Shown: positions 15,915-26,852 of the stretch, piece by piece
Layout of the letters: each line of letters starts with the position of its first letter
How positions within the stretch are numbered: position 1 is the first letter of the stretch
NCBI RefSeq assembly: GCF_000830005.1
Contig: NZ_CP010407.1
Coordinates: forward strand, 1-64,000
DNA: 64,000 nt
Direction of reading: 5' to 3'
Origin: Streptomyces vietnamensis
GTDB lineage: Bacteria > Actinomycetota > Actinomycetes > Streptomycetales > Streptomycetaceae
Translations under genes and position numbers: made by a program
The notes under the pieces: generated by a model
The model's database searches: none
What the model saw: the letters and a program-made list of their open reading frames with translations, nothing else
Told to the model about the DNA's origin: nothing

Positions 15915-18301
15915 CCACCGGCTGGACGTGGACCTACGACCACTACGAACCGGGACGCGAACGGCTGGTCGAAGCGCTCTGCACCCTGGGCAACGGCCGC
16001 TTCGCCACCCGGGGTTCCGCCCCCGAGTGCACCGCCGGCGCCATCCACTACCCGGGTACCTACCTGGCAGGCTGCTACGACCGGCTCACCTCGGTCGTCG
16101 CGGGGGAACACGTCGAGAACGAGGACCTCGTCAACCTTCCCGACTGGACGCGGCTGCGCTATCGCTGCCTGCCGGACGACGGATCACCCGGAGGCTGGCT
16201 GGCGCCCGACTCCGAGGACCTGTGCCACTACGACGTACAACTCGACCTGCGTGGAGGCGTGCTGACCCGGCACCTGTTCTTCCGCGACGCCCGCGGCCAC
16301 GGCCTGCGGGTGAGCCACCTCAGGATCGTGCACATGGGCGACTCCTCGCTCGCGGCCCAGTGCACGATGTTCCGCGCCTACGGTTGGAGCGGAGCCGTCG
16401 AGGTCGGGTCCGTCCTCGACGGGGCGGTCGTCAACGCCGGTGTGGAACGCTACCGGCATCTGGAAGGGCGGCATCTCACCGGCCACAGAAGCGGGTTCGA
16501 GCCCGGCGGGGTCGCCTGGCTCACCTGCCGTACGGTCGATCCGGGGGCCGTGATCGCCGCGGCCGTCCGCACGGTCACCCGCCCCGCGCGCCCCGCCCGG
16601 GAGACCGTGACGAGGACCGGCACCGTCCAGACGTACCACCTGCCGATCGCTCCCCGCCGCTCGGTGACCGTCGTGAAGACACTCGTCCTGCACACGTCGA
16701 CGGACCGGCCCCCCGGCGATCCCCGGGAGACGGCCTGCGACGGGGCCGGCCGTGCCCCGGACTTCCCGCGGTTGCTGTCCACCCACAAGGCGTCCTGGCG
16801 ACGACTGTGGGAACAGGGCGAGCTGCACGTGCCCGGGGAGGCGGGCCGCATCCTGCGGCTGCATCTGTTCCACCTGCTGCAGACACTGTCCCCGCACACG
16901 GCGGAGCTCGACGTGGGCGTTCCGGCGCGGGGTCTGCACGGCGAGGCCTACCGGGGCCATGTCTTCTGGGACGAGCTCTTCGTCCTCCCGTACCTCGACC
17001 TGCACTTCCCCGAGGTGGCCAGGTCCCTGCTCCTGTACCGGCACCGTCGCCTGCCCGCCGCCCGTGCCGCGGCCCGCGCGGCCGGCGGCGTCGGTGCCAT
17101 GTACCCGTGGCAGAGCGCGAGTTCGGGCCGAGAGGAGACCCAGGAGCTGCACCTCAACCCGCGCTCCGGGCGCTGGCTGCCCGACTTCTCCCGCCTCCAG
17201 CGCCATGTGGGATCGGCCGTCGCGTACAACGTGTGGCGGTACGCGCAGGCCACCGGCGACCGCGGGTTCCTGTACGGCGAGGGGGCCGAGACGCTCCTGG
17301 AGATCGCCCGGTACTGGGCAGGCGCCGCCCGTTTCGACCCGTCGCTCCGGCGCTACCGGATCCGTGGCGTCGTGGGCCCCGACGAGTACCACGACGCCTA
17401 CCCCGACAGCACCGCACCGGGCATCGACGACAACGCCTACACGAACGTCACCGCCGCCTGGGTGCTCGCCCGCGGCCTCGACCTCCTGCGTGAACTGCCC
17501 GCCGCCCGGCGGTCGGAGCTGCGGGCACTCCTGTCGCTGGACGACACGGAAGCCGACCACTGGGAAGACGTCTCCCGCCGCCTCCACGTGCCCTTCCACC
17601 AGGGTGTGGTGAGCCAGTTCGAGGGCTACGGCGACCTGGCGGAGCTCGACTGGGACGCGTACCGGGCGAGGTACGGGGACATCCGCCGCCTGGACCGGAT
17701 CCTGGAGGCCGAGGGCGACACGGTCAACCGCTACCAGGCGTCCAAGCAGGCCGACGCCCTCATGCTCGGCCACCTCTTCCGGCCCGATGAGCTGTACGCG
17801 CTGTTCGACCGGCTCGGCCACCGGCTCGACGATGAGGTGTGGCGCGCCACCGTCACGTACTACCTGGGGCGGACCAGCCACGGCTCGACGCTCAGCAGCC
17901 TCGTCCACGGCTGGGTCCTGGCCCGGCAGAAGGGCGCCGACGCCTGGCGGTATTGCGAGGAGGCCCTCCTCGCGGACGTGGCCGACGTGCAGGGCGGCAC
18001 GACCGGTGAGGGCATCCACCTCGGTGCGATGGCGGGCACGATCGACCTCGTCGAGCGCGGAATCACCGGCCTCGAAGCGAACTCGGAGGGGCTTCGGGTC
18101 GCTCCGGTGGTGTTGCGGGAGCTCCCGCGGTTCGCGTTCACCCTCTGCGTCGCCGGCCACCGAGGGGTGCACCTCCGGGTGCTTCCCGGGCGCCTGGCCG
18201 TACAGGTCCCGGCCTCGCCGAAGGCCCCGCTCACCGTCGTACTCCCGGGCGAACGGCGGTTCGCGGTCGCACCGGGAGAGGAGCGCTGGTTCCGCCTGTG
18301 A
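15911..18301 (+). CDS. Glycoside hydrolase family 65 disaccharide phosphorylase
   Basis: 796 residues, normal for the family. An N-terminal beta-sandwich covers about 1-270 (ERLVEALCTLGNGRFATRGSAPE). The (alpha/alpha)6 barrel covers about 310-690, with GHVFWDELFVLPYL and the catalytic acid Glu492 in GVVGPDEYHDAYP. KQADALML and TSHGSTLSSLVHGWVLAR lie near the phosphate-binding region. A small C-terminal beta domain ends the protein. GH65 enzymes phosphorolyse maltose, trehalose or kojibiose to beta-glucose-1-phosphate; the exact substrate cannot be told. It overlaps the truncated HAD gene, its natural partner. It would supply energy from stored sugar without ATP. Confidence 0.9.
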   Translation: MTTGWTWTYDHYEPGRERLVEALCTLGNGRFATRGSAPECTAGAIHYPGTYLAGCYDRLTSVVAGEHVENEDLVNLPDWTRLRYRCLPDDGSPGGWLAPDSEDLCHYDVQLDLRGGVLTRHLFFRDARGHGLRVSHLRIVHMGDSSLAAQCTMFRAYGWSGAVEVGSVLDGAVVNAGVERYRHLEGRHLTGHRSGFEPGGVAWLTCRTVDPGAVIAAAVRTVTRPARPARETVTRTGTVQTYHLPIAPRRSVTVVKTLVLHTSTDRPPGDPRETACDGAGRAPDFPRLLSTHKASWRRLWEQGELHVPGEAGRILRLHLFHLLQTLSPHTAELDVGVPARGLHGEAYRGHVFWDELFVLPYLDLHFPEVARSLLLYRHRRLPAARAAARAAGGVGAMYPWQSASSGREETQELHLNPRSGRWLPDFSRLQRHVGSAVAYNVWRYAQATGDRGFLYGEGAETLLEIARYWAGAARFDPSLRRYRIRGVVGPDEYHDAYPDSTAPGIDDNAYTNVTAAWVLARGLDLLRELPAARRSELRALLSLDDTEADHWEDVSRRLHVPFHQGVVSQFEGYGDLAELDWDAYRARYGDIRRLDRILEAEGDTVNRYQASKQADALMLGHLFRPDELYALFDRLGHRLDDEVWRATVTYYLGRTSHGSTLSSLVHGWVLARQKGADAWRYCEEALLADVADVQGGTTGEGIHLGAMAGTIDLVERGITGLEANSEGLRVAPVVLRELPRFAFTLCVAGHRGVHLRVLPGRLAVQVPASPKAPLTVVLPGERRFAVAPGEERWFRL

Positions 18302-18339
18302 TCCGAGGCCGTGACGTGAGCGACCGGTGGGAAGGCCTC

Positions 18340-19326
18340 TCAGTCGAAGGCGAGCACCTCGGAGACCGGCCTCCGTGGGGTGGCACGGCCCCGGGGTCCG
18401 TAACCCAGGCGGATCACCATGTGGACGTAGCCGATCGAGGAACTCGGGTCACGCGCTTCGGCGCGGAGTTCGGGCCATTCGAGAGGCTGGGACATGAGGG
18501 AGTTGGAGAGACCGTCGAGGGTGGCCTGGAGCAGTACGTGCTGCATCGCCTGGCCCGCCTTCAGCCAGTCCCCCGGGGTGTCCTTGGCCGTGCCCAGGAG
18601 GGCGATCAGGGGGCGCTTCTCGAACCGGACGGAGGGGCGGCCGGTCACACGGCGGGCAGTGTCGAAGTTCCGGACCGGAGAGGTCACGTCGTACTGGCGA
18701 GGACCGAGGGCGTACGAGGGGATGCCCTCGTACGCGTCTCCCTCGTCGGCCGCGCCCGTCCGGATCCAGGCGGCGATCTCCGCTCGGACCGAGGCGTCCG
18801 CGGCCTCGAACAGCTCGGAGACGTGCACGAGGCCCATGACGGTGTCGGTGTGCCACGCTCCCGGCAGGACCAGGCGACACCCTTCCAGGAGGGCGGCGGC
18901 CTGGAGACCGTCCAGGATCTCCGGGGGTATCTGCTCGTCGGTGAAGGGGAACCGGCTGGTGTGCCTGCTCCGCAGGGCAGGGTGGAGTGCGGCCAGGTCG
19001 TCGTCGACGGGGGCCTGCCGCATCTGCACGTCGGCGAGGTGCCAGGGGTCGTCGCGGCGGGGCAGCAACCGGGTCACAGCACTCCGGCCGTGGTGAGCGG
19101 CGGTGACGCGCAGGTTGAACAGGGCGGCGCCGCAGCCGAGGTGGAGGGCGCGGTGCTCGGGATCCTCGCGCGGCATCTCGCGCGAGGGGTCGCCGTGCAA
19201 CTCGATGGTGTCGGTGCCGGCACGGTGGACGAACTTCCACAGCTGGGCGTTGTGCATGGACGGTGCGGTGATGGCGTCCTCGACCAGCGCAGTCACGAGC
19301 GCCGGGGGCAGATCGGTGGTGGTCAC
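18340..19326 (-). CDS. Acg-type nitroreductase-fold protein
   Basis: 328 residues, GTG start after GCAGGAAGAG. Two half nitroreductase domains are seen: an N-terminal one (VTALVEDAITAPSMHNAQLWKF) and a C-terminal one (DWLKAGQAMQHVLLQATLDGLSNSLMSQPLEWPELRAEAR). HTSRFPFTDEQIPPEIL lies between. This is the layout of the Acg/Rv2032 family, FMN-binding proteins that M. tuberculosis makes under DosR control and that lack ordinary nitroreductase activity. It faces the GH65 gene and is followed on the same strand, upstream, by a CBS-BON gene. Confidence 0.88.
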   Translation of the reverse strand: MTTTDLPPALVTALVEDAITAPSMHNAQLWKFVHRAGTDTIELHGDPSREMPREDPEHRALHLGCGAALFNLRVTAAHHGRSAVTRLLPRRDDPWHLADVQMRQAPVDDDLAALHPALRSRHTSRFPFTDEQIPPEILDGLQAAALLEGCRLVLPGAWHTDTVMGLVHVSELFEAADASVRAEIAAWIRTGAADEGDAYEGIPSYALGPRQYDVTSPVRNFDTARRVTGRPSVRFEKRPLIALLGTAKDTPGDWLKAGQAMQHVLLQATLDGLSNSLMSQPLEWPELRAEARDPSSSIGYVHMVIRLGYGPRGRATPRRPVSEVLAFD

Positions 19327-19360
19327 GGCTCTTCCTGCCTGTGTGCGGGGTTCACGGGAT

Positions 19361-19984
19361 TCATTCGAAGGCGTCGTGTGCGGTCCGCGCGGCGGGCGTG
19401 AACCGGATGCCGTCCTCCTGGGCGGAGGTGCGGTCCACGACCGCGACGACGCCGTCGACGCGTTCGGTGAGGTTCACGAGCAGCCGTGCCTGGCTCTGCC
19501 ACCGGAGGCGGCCCGCCAGGGTCACCACACCGTCCAGGACGTGCACGTCCACCGCGTCAGCGGGCAGGCCCATGACGTCGGAGAGGACGTCCTCGCGCAC
19601 GCGGTGCCGTATCTCCGCGTCCGGACGGAGGTACACGCACAGCAGATCGCGCCGGGTCACGATGCCCACCAGCCGCTCCTCCTCGTCGACCACCGGAAGG
19701 CGCTCGACTCCACGCCGCACCATCAGACGGGCCGCGTCCGCCACCGACTGCTCGGCGTGCACGGTGACGGCCGGCTCGGTCATCAGGGCCCGCGCGGTCG
19801 GCTCCCGGGCGGTCAGGAGGTCGCTCTCGGACACCACGCCGAGCACGTGGTCGTCCTCGTCCACGACGGGGACTCCGGTGATGTCGTGTTCGGCGAGCAG
19901 CTTCGCCACTTCCTTGAACGAGGTTCCAGGGGTGGCTGAGACCACGTTGCCGGTCATCAGGCCGCCGACCTTCATGTGCTTCAT
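19361..19984 (-). CDS. CBS-CBS-BON protein
   Basis: 207 residues from the ATG at 19984 after ACAGGAGGC. CBS 1 spans about 5-62 (VGGLMTGNVVSATPGTSFKEVAKLLAEHDITGVPVVDEDDHVLGVVSESDLL). CBS 2 spans about 67-125 (ALMTEPAVTVHAEQSVADAARLMVRRGVERLPVVDEEERLVGIVTRRDLL). BON spans about 135-190. It is intact and probably co-transcribed with the Acg-like gene 35 bases downstream. Its leader is shared with the divergent universal stress gene at 20253 and carries the best palindrome of the island. Confidence 0.9.
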   Translation of the reverse strand: MKHMKVGGLMTGNVVSATPGTSFKEVAKLLAEHDITGVPVVDEDDHVLGVVSESDLLTAREPTARALMTEPAVTVHAEQSVADAARLMVRRGVERLPVVDEEERLVGIVTRRDLLCVYLRPDAEIRHRVREDVLSDVMGLPADAVDVHVLDGVVTLAGRLRWQSQARLLVNLTERVDGVVAVVDRTSAQEDGIRFTPAARTAHDAFE

Positions 19985-20065
19985 CGCCGCGCCTCCTGTT
20001 CGCGCGTGCCGCTGCCGTGCGCTGTTCCGTGTCACCACCCTGATCGGACGGCCGGCGGTCGGCGA

Positions 20066-20138
20066 GGGCCGAACGGTCCACAGCGGGGCCCGATAGGACT
20101 CGGATCCGGCCCGCGACCCGAGGGGACCTTTGGTCCCC
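20066..20138. promoter_or_regulatory. Putative DevR-like sites between divergent stress genes
   Basis: A perfect palindrome GGGGACCTTTGGTCCCC at 20122-20138 and a second site GGGCCGAACGGTCCA at 20066-20080 lie between the CBS-BON gene (start 19984) and the universal stress gene (start 20253). The perfect one resembles the GGGAC-N-GTCCC form described for DevR/DosR. Confidence 0.65.
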
Positions 20139-20252
20139 GTATTGCCCCCAGCGGCCCTCCGTCGGCGCCGCCCTCCGCTGTGAGGGTGGAGAACAGTCCT
20201 ACGAACCGGACTCCTACCGGTTGGACTGCTGCGGACCGGACGAGGAGGAGCC

Positions 20253-21155
20253 ATGGACGGAACCAGGGACGGTCCCGGCCTGGGCAGGGTCGTCGTCGGC
20301 GTGGACGGATCACCGTCCGCCCGGACAGCGGTGATGTGGGCCGCGCACGAGGCGGTGCTGCGTGGCAGCACCCTGTGCCTCGTCCACGCGACGGACGTCG
20401 AAGCGGCGTCCCGGTTCCTTTCCCCGGCGGAGGCCGACCGGGCCGAGCAGGCCGGTCGAGAGCTGCTCGACCGGACCGCGGAGACCGTCGCGGCACGTCA
20501 CCCCGGCCTCGTGACCGTCACGGAACTCGGCGGAGGCTCGGCCGTCGAAACCCTGCGCGGTGCCGCCGCGCTGAGCGGCACGATCGTGGTCGGGCACCGG
20601 GGCCGCGGCGGGTTCTCCTCGCTGCTGCTCGGATCGGTCGGCCTCGAACTCGCCGCCGGCGCCACCACACCGGTGGTCGTCGTGCGTGGAGCCGCGGAGC
20701 CTGCCGAAGCCGACGCCGTTCTCGCTGCGGTCCGGGACGAGGACGACGTGGGCTGTGCGAGGGCGGCGGCACGCGAGGCCCTGCTGCGCAAGGTGCCGCT
20801 GAGACTCCTGCACGTCTGGGGCACGGACCCCTACGCCGGGGTACGGGGCGTGCTGCACAGCGGCACGGCCGGGAACGCCCGCGCGCACGTGCGCGCGTCG
20901 GTGGAGGTCGCCGACCGGATCCGGAAGGAGTTCCCGGATCTCGCACTGGACGCCGAGGGCGAGAAGAGCCGCAGCGTGCCCGGCGCGCTCGTGGAGGCGT
21001 CACGCCGAGCCGACCTCCTGGTCGTCGGCGGCCGGCGGGCGCCCGGATACCTCGGACCGACGCTCGGCCGGACCACGCTGAGCCTGTTGCAGCACGCCCA
21101 CTGCCCGGTGGAGCTGATCCCACGGTACGGACCCGGACACGGGAGCATGTCATGA
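20253..21155 (+). CDS. Universal stress protein, tandem Usp domains
   Basis: 300 residues. Domain 1 (about 8-150) starts VVVGVDGSPSARTAVMWAAHEAVLRG and has VVGHRGRGGFSSLLLGSVGLELAAGATTPVVVV. Domain 2 (about 155-292) ends VVGGRRAPGYLGPTLGRTTLSLLQHAHCPVELIP. GAGGAGGAGCC precedes the ATG. The stop overlaps the start of the next, damaged, Usp gene (ATGA). A perfect palindrome lies about 115 bases upstream of the start. It binds ATP probably only in domain 1. Confidence 0.9.
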   Translation: MDGTRDGPGLGRVVVGVDGSPSARTAVMWAAHEAVLRGSTLCLVHATDVEAASRFLSPAEADRAEQAGRELLDRTAETVAARHPGLVTVTELGGGSAVETLRGAAALSGTIVVGHRGRGGFSSLLLGSVGLELAAGATTPVVVVRGAAEPAEADAVLAAVRDEDDVGCARAAAREALLRKVPLRLLHVWGTDPYAGVRGVLHSGTAGNARAHVRASVEVADRIRKEFPDLALDAEGEKSRSVPGALVEASRRADLLVVGGRRAPGYLGPTLGRTTLSLLQHAHCPVELIPRYGPGHGSMS

Positions 21156-22012
21156 CCGGCACGCTCGAACACCGCGACATCGTCATCGGCCTCGGCCCCG
21201 TCCGGAACTGGCGCACCTCGCACTGGCCTGGGCCGCCGACGAGGCCCACCGGCGTCTCCGCGCACTGCGTCTCGTGGTCGCCGTACCGCCCTCGCACGAC
21301 ATCCCTCATGGCGAGGACATCGATCGGCGCCACGCACGGGCGGTCGCGGGAGAGGACGTGCTGCGCGTCGCCTCGGCCTGGACGCAGGACCGGCAGCCCG
21401 ACGTCCGCGTGACCACGGCCCTTCTCGACGGGCCCCGGCGAAGGTGCCGGCCGGCCTGTCGCGGGAGGCCGCCATGGTGGTGCTCGGCTCCCGGCACCTC
21501 AGCCGCACCGAGGAGTTCCTGAGCGCGGGCTCCCTCGTGGTTCCGGTCGCCGCCCAGGCGCGGTGCCCCGTGGCGGTCGTGGGCGACGCCGAGCACAGCA
21601 CACAGGACCCGCCCTACCTGGTCGTCGGCGTCGACGGCAGCGCATCCTTCCGGGCCGCGCTGGCCCTCGCCTTCGAGGAGGCGGACCTCAGGCGCTGCGC
21701 GCTGCGCGCCATCGCCGTCTGGGCCCCGCCCGTCTTCACCCTGCACACCGGCGACACCCTGTTCCACGCCGAGCGCCGGATGCTCTCCGAGACCACGGCC
21801 GGATGGGCGGAGAAGTACCCGACGTCCGGCTCACCCACGAGGTCCTCATCGGCTCGCCCGTCGAGACCCTTGCGGACGCAGCCGAGCACGCCCTGGCCGT
21901 CGTCGTCGGCCGCCGTGGCCGGGGCGGATACTCGGGAATGCGCCTCGGCTCCGTCGTCCACGGGCTCCTGCACCGCGCCCACTGCCCGGTGATCACCGTC
22001 CCTGCCGAGTGA
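21152..22012 (+). pseudogene. Universal stress protein, frameshifted at several points
   Basis: Usp blocks occur in order but in different frames: MTGTLEHRDIVIGLGP from 21152; then LALAWAADEAHRRLRALRLVVAVPPSHD; then LSREAAMVVLGSRHLSRTEEFLSAGSLVVPVAAQ; then LVVGVDGSASFRAALALAFEEADL; and finally VLIGSPVETLADAAEHALAVVVGRRGRGGYSGMRLGSVVHGLLHRAHCPVITVPAE. Breaks lie near 21205, 21432 and 21820. It would have been a tandem Usp of about 285 residues similar to that at 7699-8545. It follows the intact gene with a four-base overlap. Confidence 0.8.
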
Positions 22013-22019
22013 GGCCGCC

Positions 22020-22464
22020 ATGACGTCCTCGGCAACCCTGTCGAACCCTGTCGGCCGGCGCGGCAACCGGCCTCACCGCTGCAGAGGCCGCCCGCCGGCT
22101 AGCCGACACCGGACCCGACGAGGTGGCGGCGAGGAAGTCCCCGCGGCTCCACACCCGTGTCCTGGCACAGCTGCGAGACCCACCGATCATGGTGCTGCTT
22201 GGGGCCGTCGTGCTCACGCTCGCCATCGGTGACCATCCCGACGCGATCGTCGTCGCTCTGGTCGTCGTCGTGAACACGACGGTCGGCGTCGCCCAGGAGG
22301 TTCGGGCCGACAACGCCGTCGCCGCCCTCTCGGCCCTGAGCGCCCCGCACGCGCGCGTGCGGCGCGACGGCGCCGTCCGCGACTTGCTCGCCGCGCGGCT
22401 CCTCCGGACGGCGTTCCGGGCGCCCGGCCCAGCAGGAACGGCCGGGGCATCCGGACTACCGTGA
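22020..22464 (+). pseudogene. P-type cation ATPase, N-terminal fragment
   Basis: After a start at 22020 the frame shifts within about 20 codons. The second frame then gives GLTAAEAARRLADTGPDEVAARK, LAQLRDPPIMVLLGAVVLTLAIGDHPDAIVVALVVVVNTTVGVAQE and RADNAVAALSALSAPHARVRRDGAVRD. This is the N-terminal domain, the first two membrane helices and the start of the actuator domain of a PacL-type calcium ATPase. The remaining 700 or so residues, including DKTGT, are gone, and the sequence runs straight into the histidine kinase leader. Confidence 0.75.
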
Positions 22465-24249
<1,785 letters not shown>

Positions 24250-24257
24250 ACGCCGAC

Positions 24258-24944
24258 CTACTTCTCGCCCGCGTCGTGCTCGTGGGCTTGTGCGGCGATC
24301 ACGGCCGCCTGCACCCGCCGCTCCACACCCAGCTTGCCGAGCAGCCGCGAGATGTGGTTCTTGACCGTCTTCTCCGACAGGTACAGCTGCTTGGCGATCT
24401 GCTGGTTGGTGAGCCCCTCGCCGATCAGGTCGAGCACCGACCGTTCCCGCTCGGACAGCACCGCGAGCCGCTCGTCCTCGGGCGGCTTGGCCGCTTCGGG
24501 ATCCCGCAGCGAGTGCATGAGCCGGGCGGTGGTGGCGGGGTCGAGCATCGACTGGCCCGTGGCCACGGTCCGTACCGCCGACACCAGATCGGAGCCCTTG
24601 ATCTGCTTGAGGACGTACCCGGCGGCCCCGGCCATGATCGCGTCGATGAGGGCGTCCTCGTCGTCGAACGAGGTCAGCATCAGGCATGCAAGCTCGGGCA
24701 TCCGTGAGCGCAGCTCGCGGCAGAGCGAGATCCCGTCGCCGTCCGGCAGCCGTACGTCGAGCACGGCCACGTCCGGCCGCAGGGCGGGCCCCCTGGCCAG
24801 CGCCTGGTCCATGCTCGACGCCTCACCGACGACCTCCATGTCGGGTTCGTCGTCGATCAGGTCACGCAGGCCCCGTCGGACCACTTCGTGATCGTCCACG
24901 AGGAAGACCCGCGTGGGCGATGCGGCTGCCGGCAGCTCGGTCAT
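24258..24944 (-). CDS. DevR/DosR-like NarL-family response regulator
   Basis: 228 residues. The receiver domain spans about 12-130, with the acidic pair VDDHE and phosphoacceptor Asp63 (VAVLDVRLPDGDG), Thr/Ser in LMLTSFDDE, and Lys in GYVLKQIKG. The LuxR/NarL helix-turn-helix spans about 162-218 (LSERERSVLDLIGEGLTNQQIAKQLYLSEKTVKNHISRLLGKLGVERR), nearly the DosR consensus. It should bind GGGAC-type palindromes as a dimer. Convergent with the kinase gene, eight bases between stops, so the two have separate promoters. It is probably the activator of the whole island and the counterpart of OsdR in S. coelicolor. Confidence 0.92.
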   Translation of the reverse strand: MTELPAAASPTRVFLVDDHEVVRRGLRDLIDDEPDMEVVGEASSMDQALARGPALRPDVAVLDVRLPDGDGISLCRELRSRMPELACLMLTSFDDEDALIDAIMAGAAGYVLKQIKGSDLVSAVRTVATGQSMLDPATTARLMHSLRDPEAAKPPEDERLAVLSERERSVLDLIGEGLTNQQIAKQLYLSEKTVKNHISRLLGKLGVERRVQAAVIAAQAHEHDAGEK

Positions 24945-24979
24945 GGCGACCCCTGTGGTCGATGGGTTCCTGCCCGCCC

Positions 24980-25612
24980 CTACGAGGATTGTCCGTCGAG
25001 ATCCATGCGTACGTCGACCACGCCCTCCACGGCCCGCACGGCACGGGCGAGCAGCGGCACCAGGGCCCGGTCGGGGAGCGCACCACGCAGGATGGCCACA
25101 CCTTCCACCACGGCGACGTCCAGGTCCGCGAGGGCGGCCGACCCGCCGAGTACCGTACGGCGGATCTCCGCCGCGATCTCTTCGTCGTTCCGCAGGAACA
25201 CCTTGAGCAGGTCGCTGCGGCTGACGACCCCCTCCAGCATCCCGATCCCGTTCACCACCGGCAGCCGCTTCACCTTCCGCCGTGCCATGATCCGCGCGGC
25301 CTCGGCCAGCGAGGCGTCCGCGTGCACGGTCACGGCCGGACTCGACATGAGCTCCCCGGCCCGCACGGCCCCGGCCTTGGCGGCCTCGGGGAACTCCTCC
25401 GGGCGCGGTTCGACGCCCCGGAACTCCTCCTTGGGCAGCAGGTCCGCCTCCGATACGACCCCGATGACACGCCCCTCGCCCTCAAGGACGGGCAGGGCGC
25501 TCACCTTCCATTCGTCCATGAGCGCGACGATCTCCTTGTAGGGCGCGTCACGGCCGATCGCGATGGCGGTGTGCGTCATGACGTCGCTGACGGTGTAGCG
25601 CGAGGAGGGCAT
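24980..25612 (-). CDS. CBS-CBS-BON protein
   Basis: 210 residues from the ATG at 25612, after GAGGAGC. CBS 1 is at about 7-65 (VSDVMTHTAIAIGRDAPYKEIVALMDEWKVSALPVLEGEGRVIGVVSEADLL). CBS 2 is at about 90-145 (LMSSPAVTVHADASLAEAARIMARRKVKRLPVVNGIG). A shortened BON is at about 150-205 (VAVVEGVAILRGALPDRALVPLLARAVRAVEGVVDVRM). It lies 35 bases upstream of, and on the same strand as, the response regulator, so the regulator may be expressed from this gene's promoter and regulate itself. Confidence 0.88.
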   Translation of the reverse strand: MPSSRYTVSDVMTHTAIAIGRDAPYKEIVALMDEWKVSALPVLEGEGRVIGVVSEADLLPKEEFRGVEPRPEEFPEAAKAGAVRAGELMSSPAVTVHADASLAEAARIMARRKVKRLPVVNGIGMLEGVVSRSDLLKVFLRNDEEIAAEIRRTVLGGSAALADLDVAVVEGVAILRGALPDRALVPLLARAVRAVEGVVDVRMDLDGQSS

Positions 25613-25684
25613 CGTGTGCTCCTCAGAACGGAGGCTTCGGGGGTCTTCCCTAACGAGTCTCCCCCTGTGGGCCAGGCGTGAGGA

Positions 25685-25699
25685 GGGCCGGATGGCCCA
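25685..25699. promoter_or_regulatory. Putative DevR-like palindrome
   Basis: GGGCCGGATGGCCCA lies about 75 bases upstream of the CBS-BON gene starting at 25612, just before the next IS begins. It could make that gene and the downstream response regulator autoregulated. Confidence 0.5.
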
Positions 25700-25745
25700 C
25701 TCGGGCCCGTCTTTCGGTTGGCTGCCCTGGGCAGTGTCCTGGCGA

Positions 25746-26671
25746 TCACGAGCGGAGCCAGATGACGAGCGCGGCTGCGGTGACGATACCGAGGTAGACG
25801 TGGCCGCGCTTGTCGAACCTGGTCGCAACCGCGCGGAATGCCTTGAGCTTGTTGATCGCCCGTCCGACGGTGTTGCGCTTCTTGTAGCGGTCCTTGTCGA
25901 AACCGGGCGGTCGGCCCCTGGCCCTGGCGAGTCGGACTCGGTTGGCTGTCTGGTCGGCCTTCTCCTGGATGACGTGCCGGATTCCGCGTCTGCTCAGGTA
26001 GCGGCGGGTTCGGCGGTTGCTGTAGCCCTTGTCAGCGCTGATGCTGTTCGGCTTGGGACGCGGTCTGCCGCAGGCCAGCCTCGGCACGCGAATGTTGTCC
26101 ATCACCGGCTCGAACTGGGTGCAATCGGCGCACTGCCCAGACGTGATGACCAGCGAGAGCACCCTGCAGCGCCTGTCCGCGCTCAGATGGATCTTGGTAG
26201 TGACCCCGCCGCGCGAGCGGCCGAGCGCCTCACCTCCCGTACCACCTCCGCAGCCGGTCGATCAGTTCCGCCCGGACCCGAGCGGTTTTGACCGTCCGGG
26301 CGGAGCCCCCTTTGAGGGGGCGACGGAGCGTGCCGGGCGCCGGCGGCGTGGTGGTGTGCGCGCACGGACGTCGAGTCGACCGAGACGTCCCAGTCGATCT
26401 CGCCGGCCGCGTCCGCCTCGGCCTGGATCCGCCGCAGGAGCATCTCCCACGTTCCGTCCGCCGACCAGCGGCGATGCCGCTCGTGCACCGTCGTCCACGG
26501 CCCGTACCGCTCCGGCAGATCGCGCCGCTGCACGCCCGTGCGCATCCGGAACAGCAACCCGTTCACGACCTGACGATGGTCCCGCCACCTGCCACAACGT
26601 CCGTTGCTCACCGGCAGAAGTGGCTCCAGGCGCTCCCACTGGGCATTCGTCAGGTCACTCCCACTTCCCAT
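25746..26671 (-). pseudogene. IS5-family transposase in two frames
   Basis: From the ATG at 26671: MGSGSDLTNAQWERLEPLLP, RDLPERYGPWTTVHERHRRWSADG, and the first Asp in EIDWDVSVDSTSVRAHHHAAG. Beyond about 26190 the frame changes. The C-terminal part starts in the frame VLSLVITSGQCADCTQFEPVMDNIRVPR and continues with Asp in ISADKGYSNRRTRRYL and the Glu-equivalent region RKRNTVGRAINKLKAFRAVATRFDK. The Glu in the usual VERCINRLK appears to be Gly-Arg (VGRAINKLK), so catalysis is doubtful apart from the frameshift. It ends at 25746, beside the left terminal repeat. Confidence 0.8.
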
Positions 26672-26852
26672 AGTCGTATCAACGACTCCACTGGGCAGTA
26701 GCCATGGCCAGGAGCGCGAGGGGAACGATCCACCCCTCCCTTTCCACTCTCTGTGAACCGCCCAGCGAAGACAAGACTGCAATTTTTGCTGTCAAACCAG
26801 GAAACTCGTTCCCGAGCGGAGGTCTGCACCGCTCTCCCACGGGAGGACACTC

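Noticed and set aside
16184..18172. A 662-codon minus-strand frame antisense to the GH65 gene
   Set aside because: No recognisable domain; the sense frame has the GH65 catalytic Glu and normal length.
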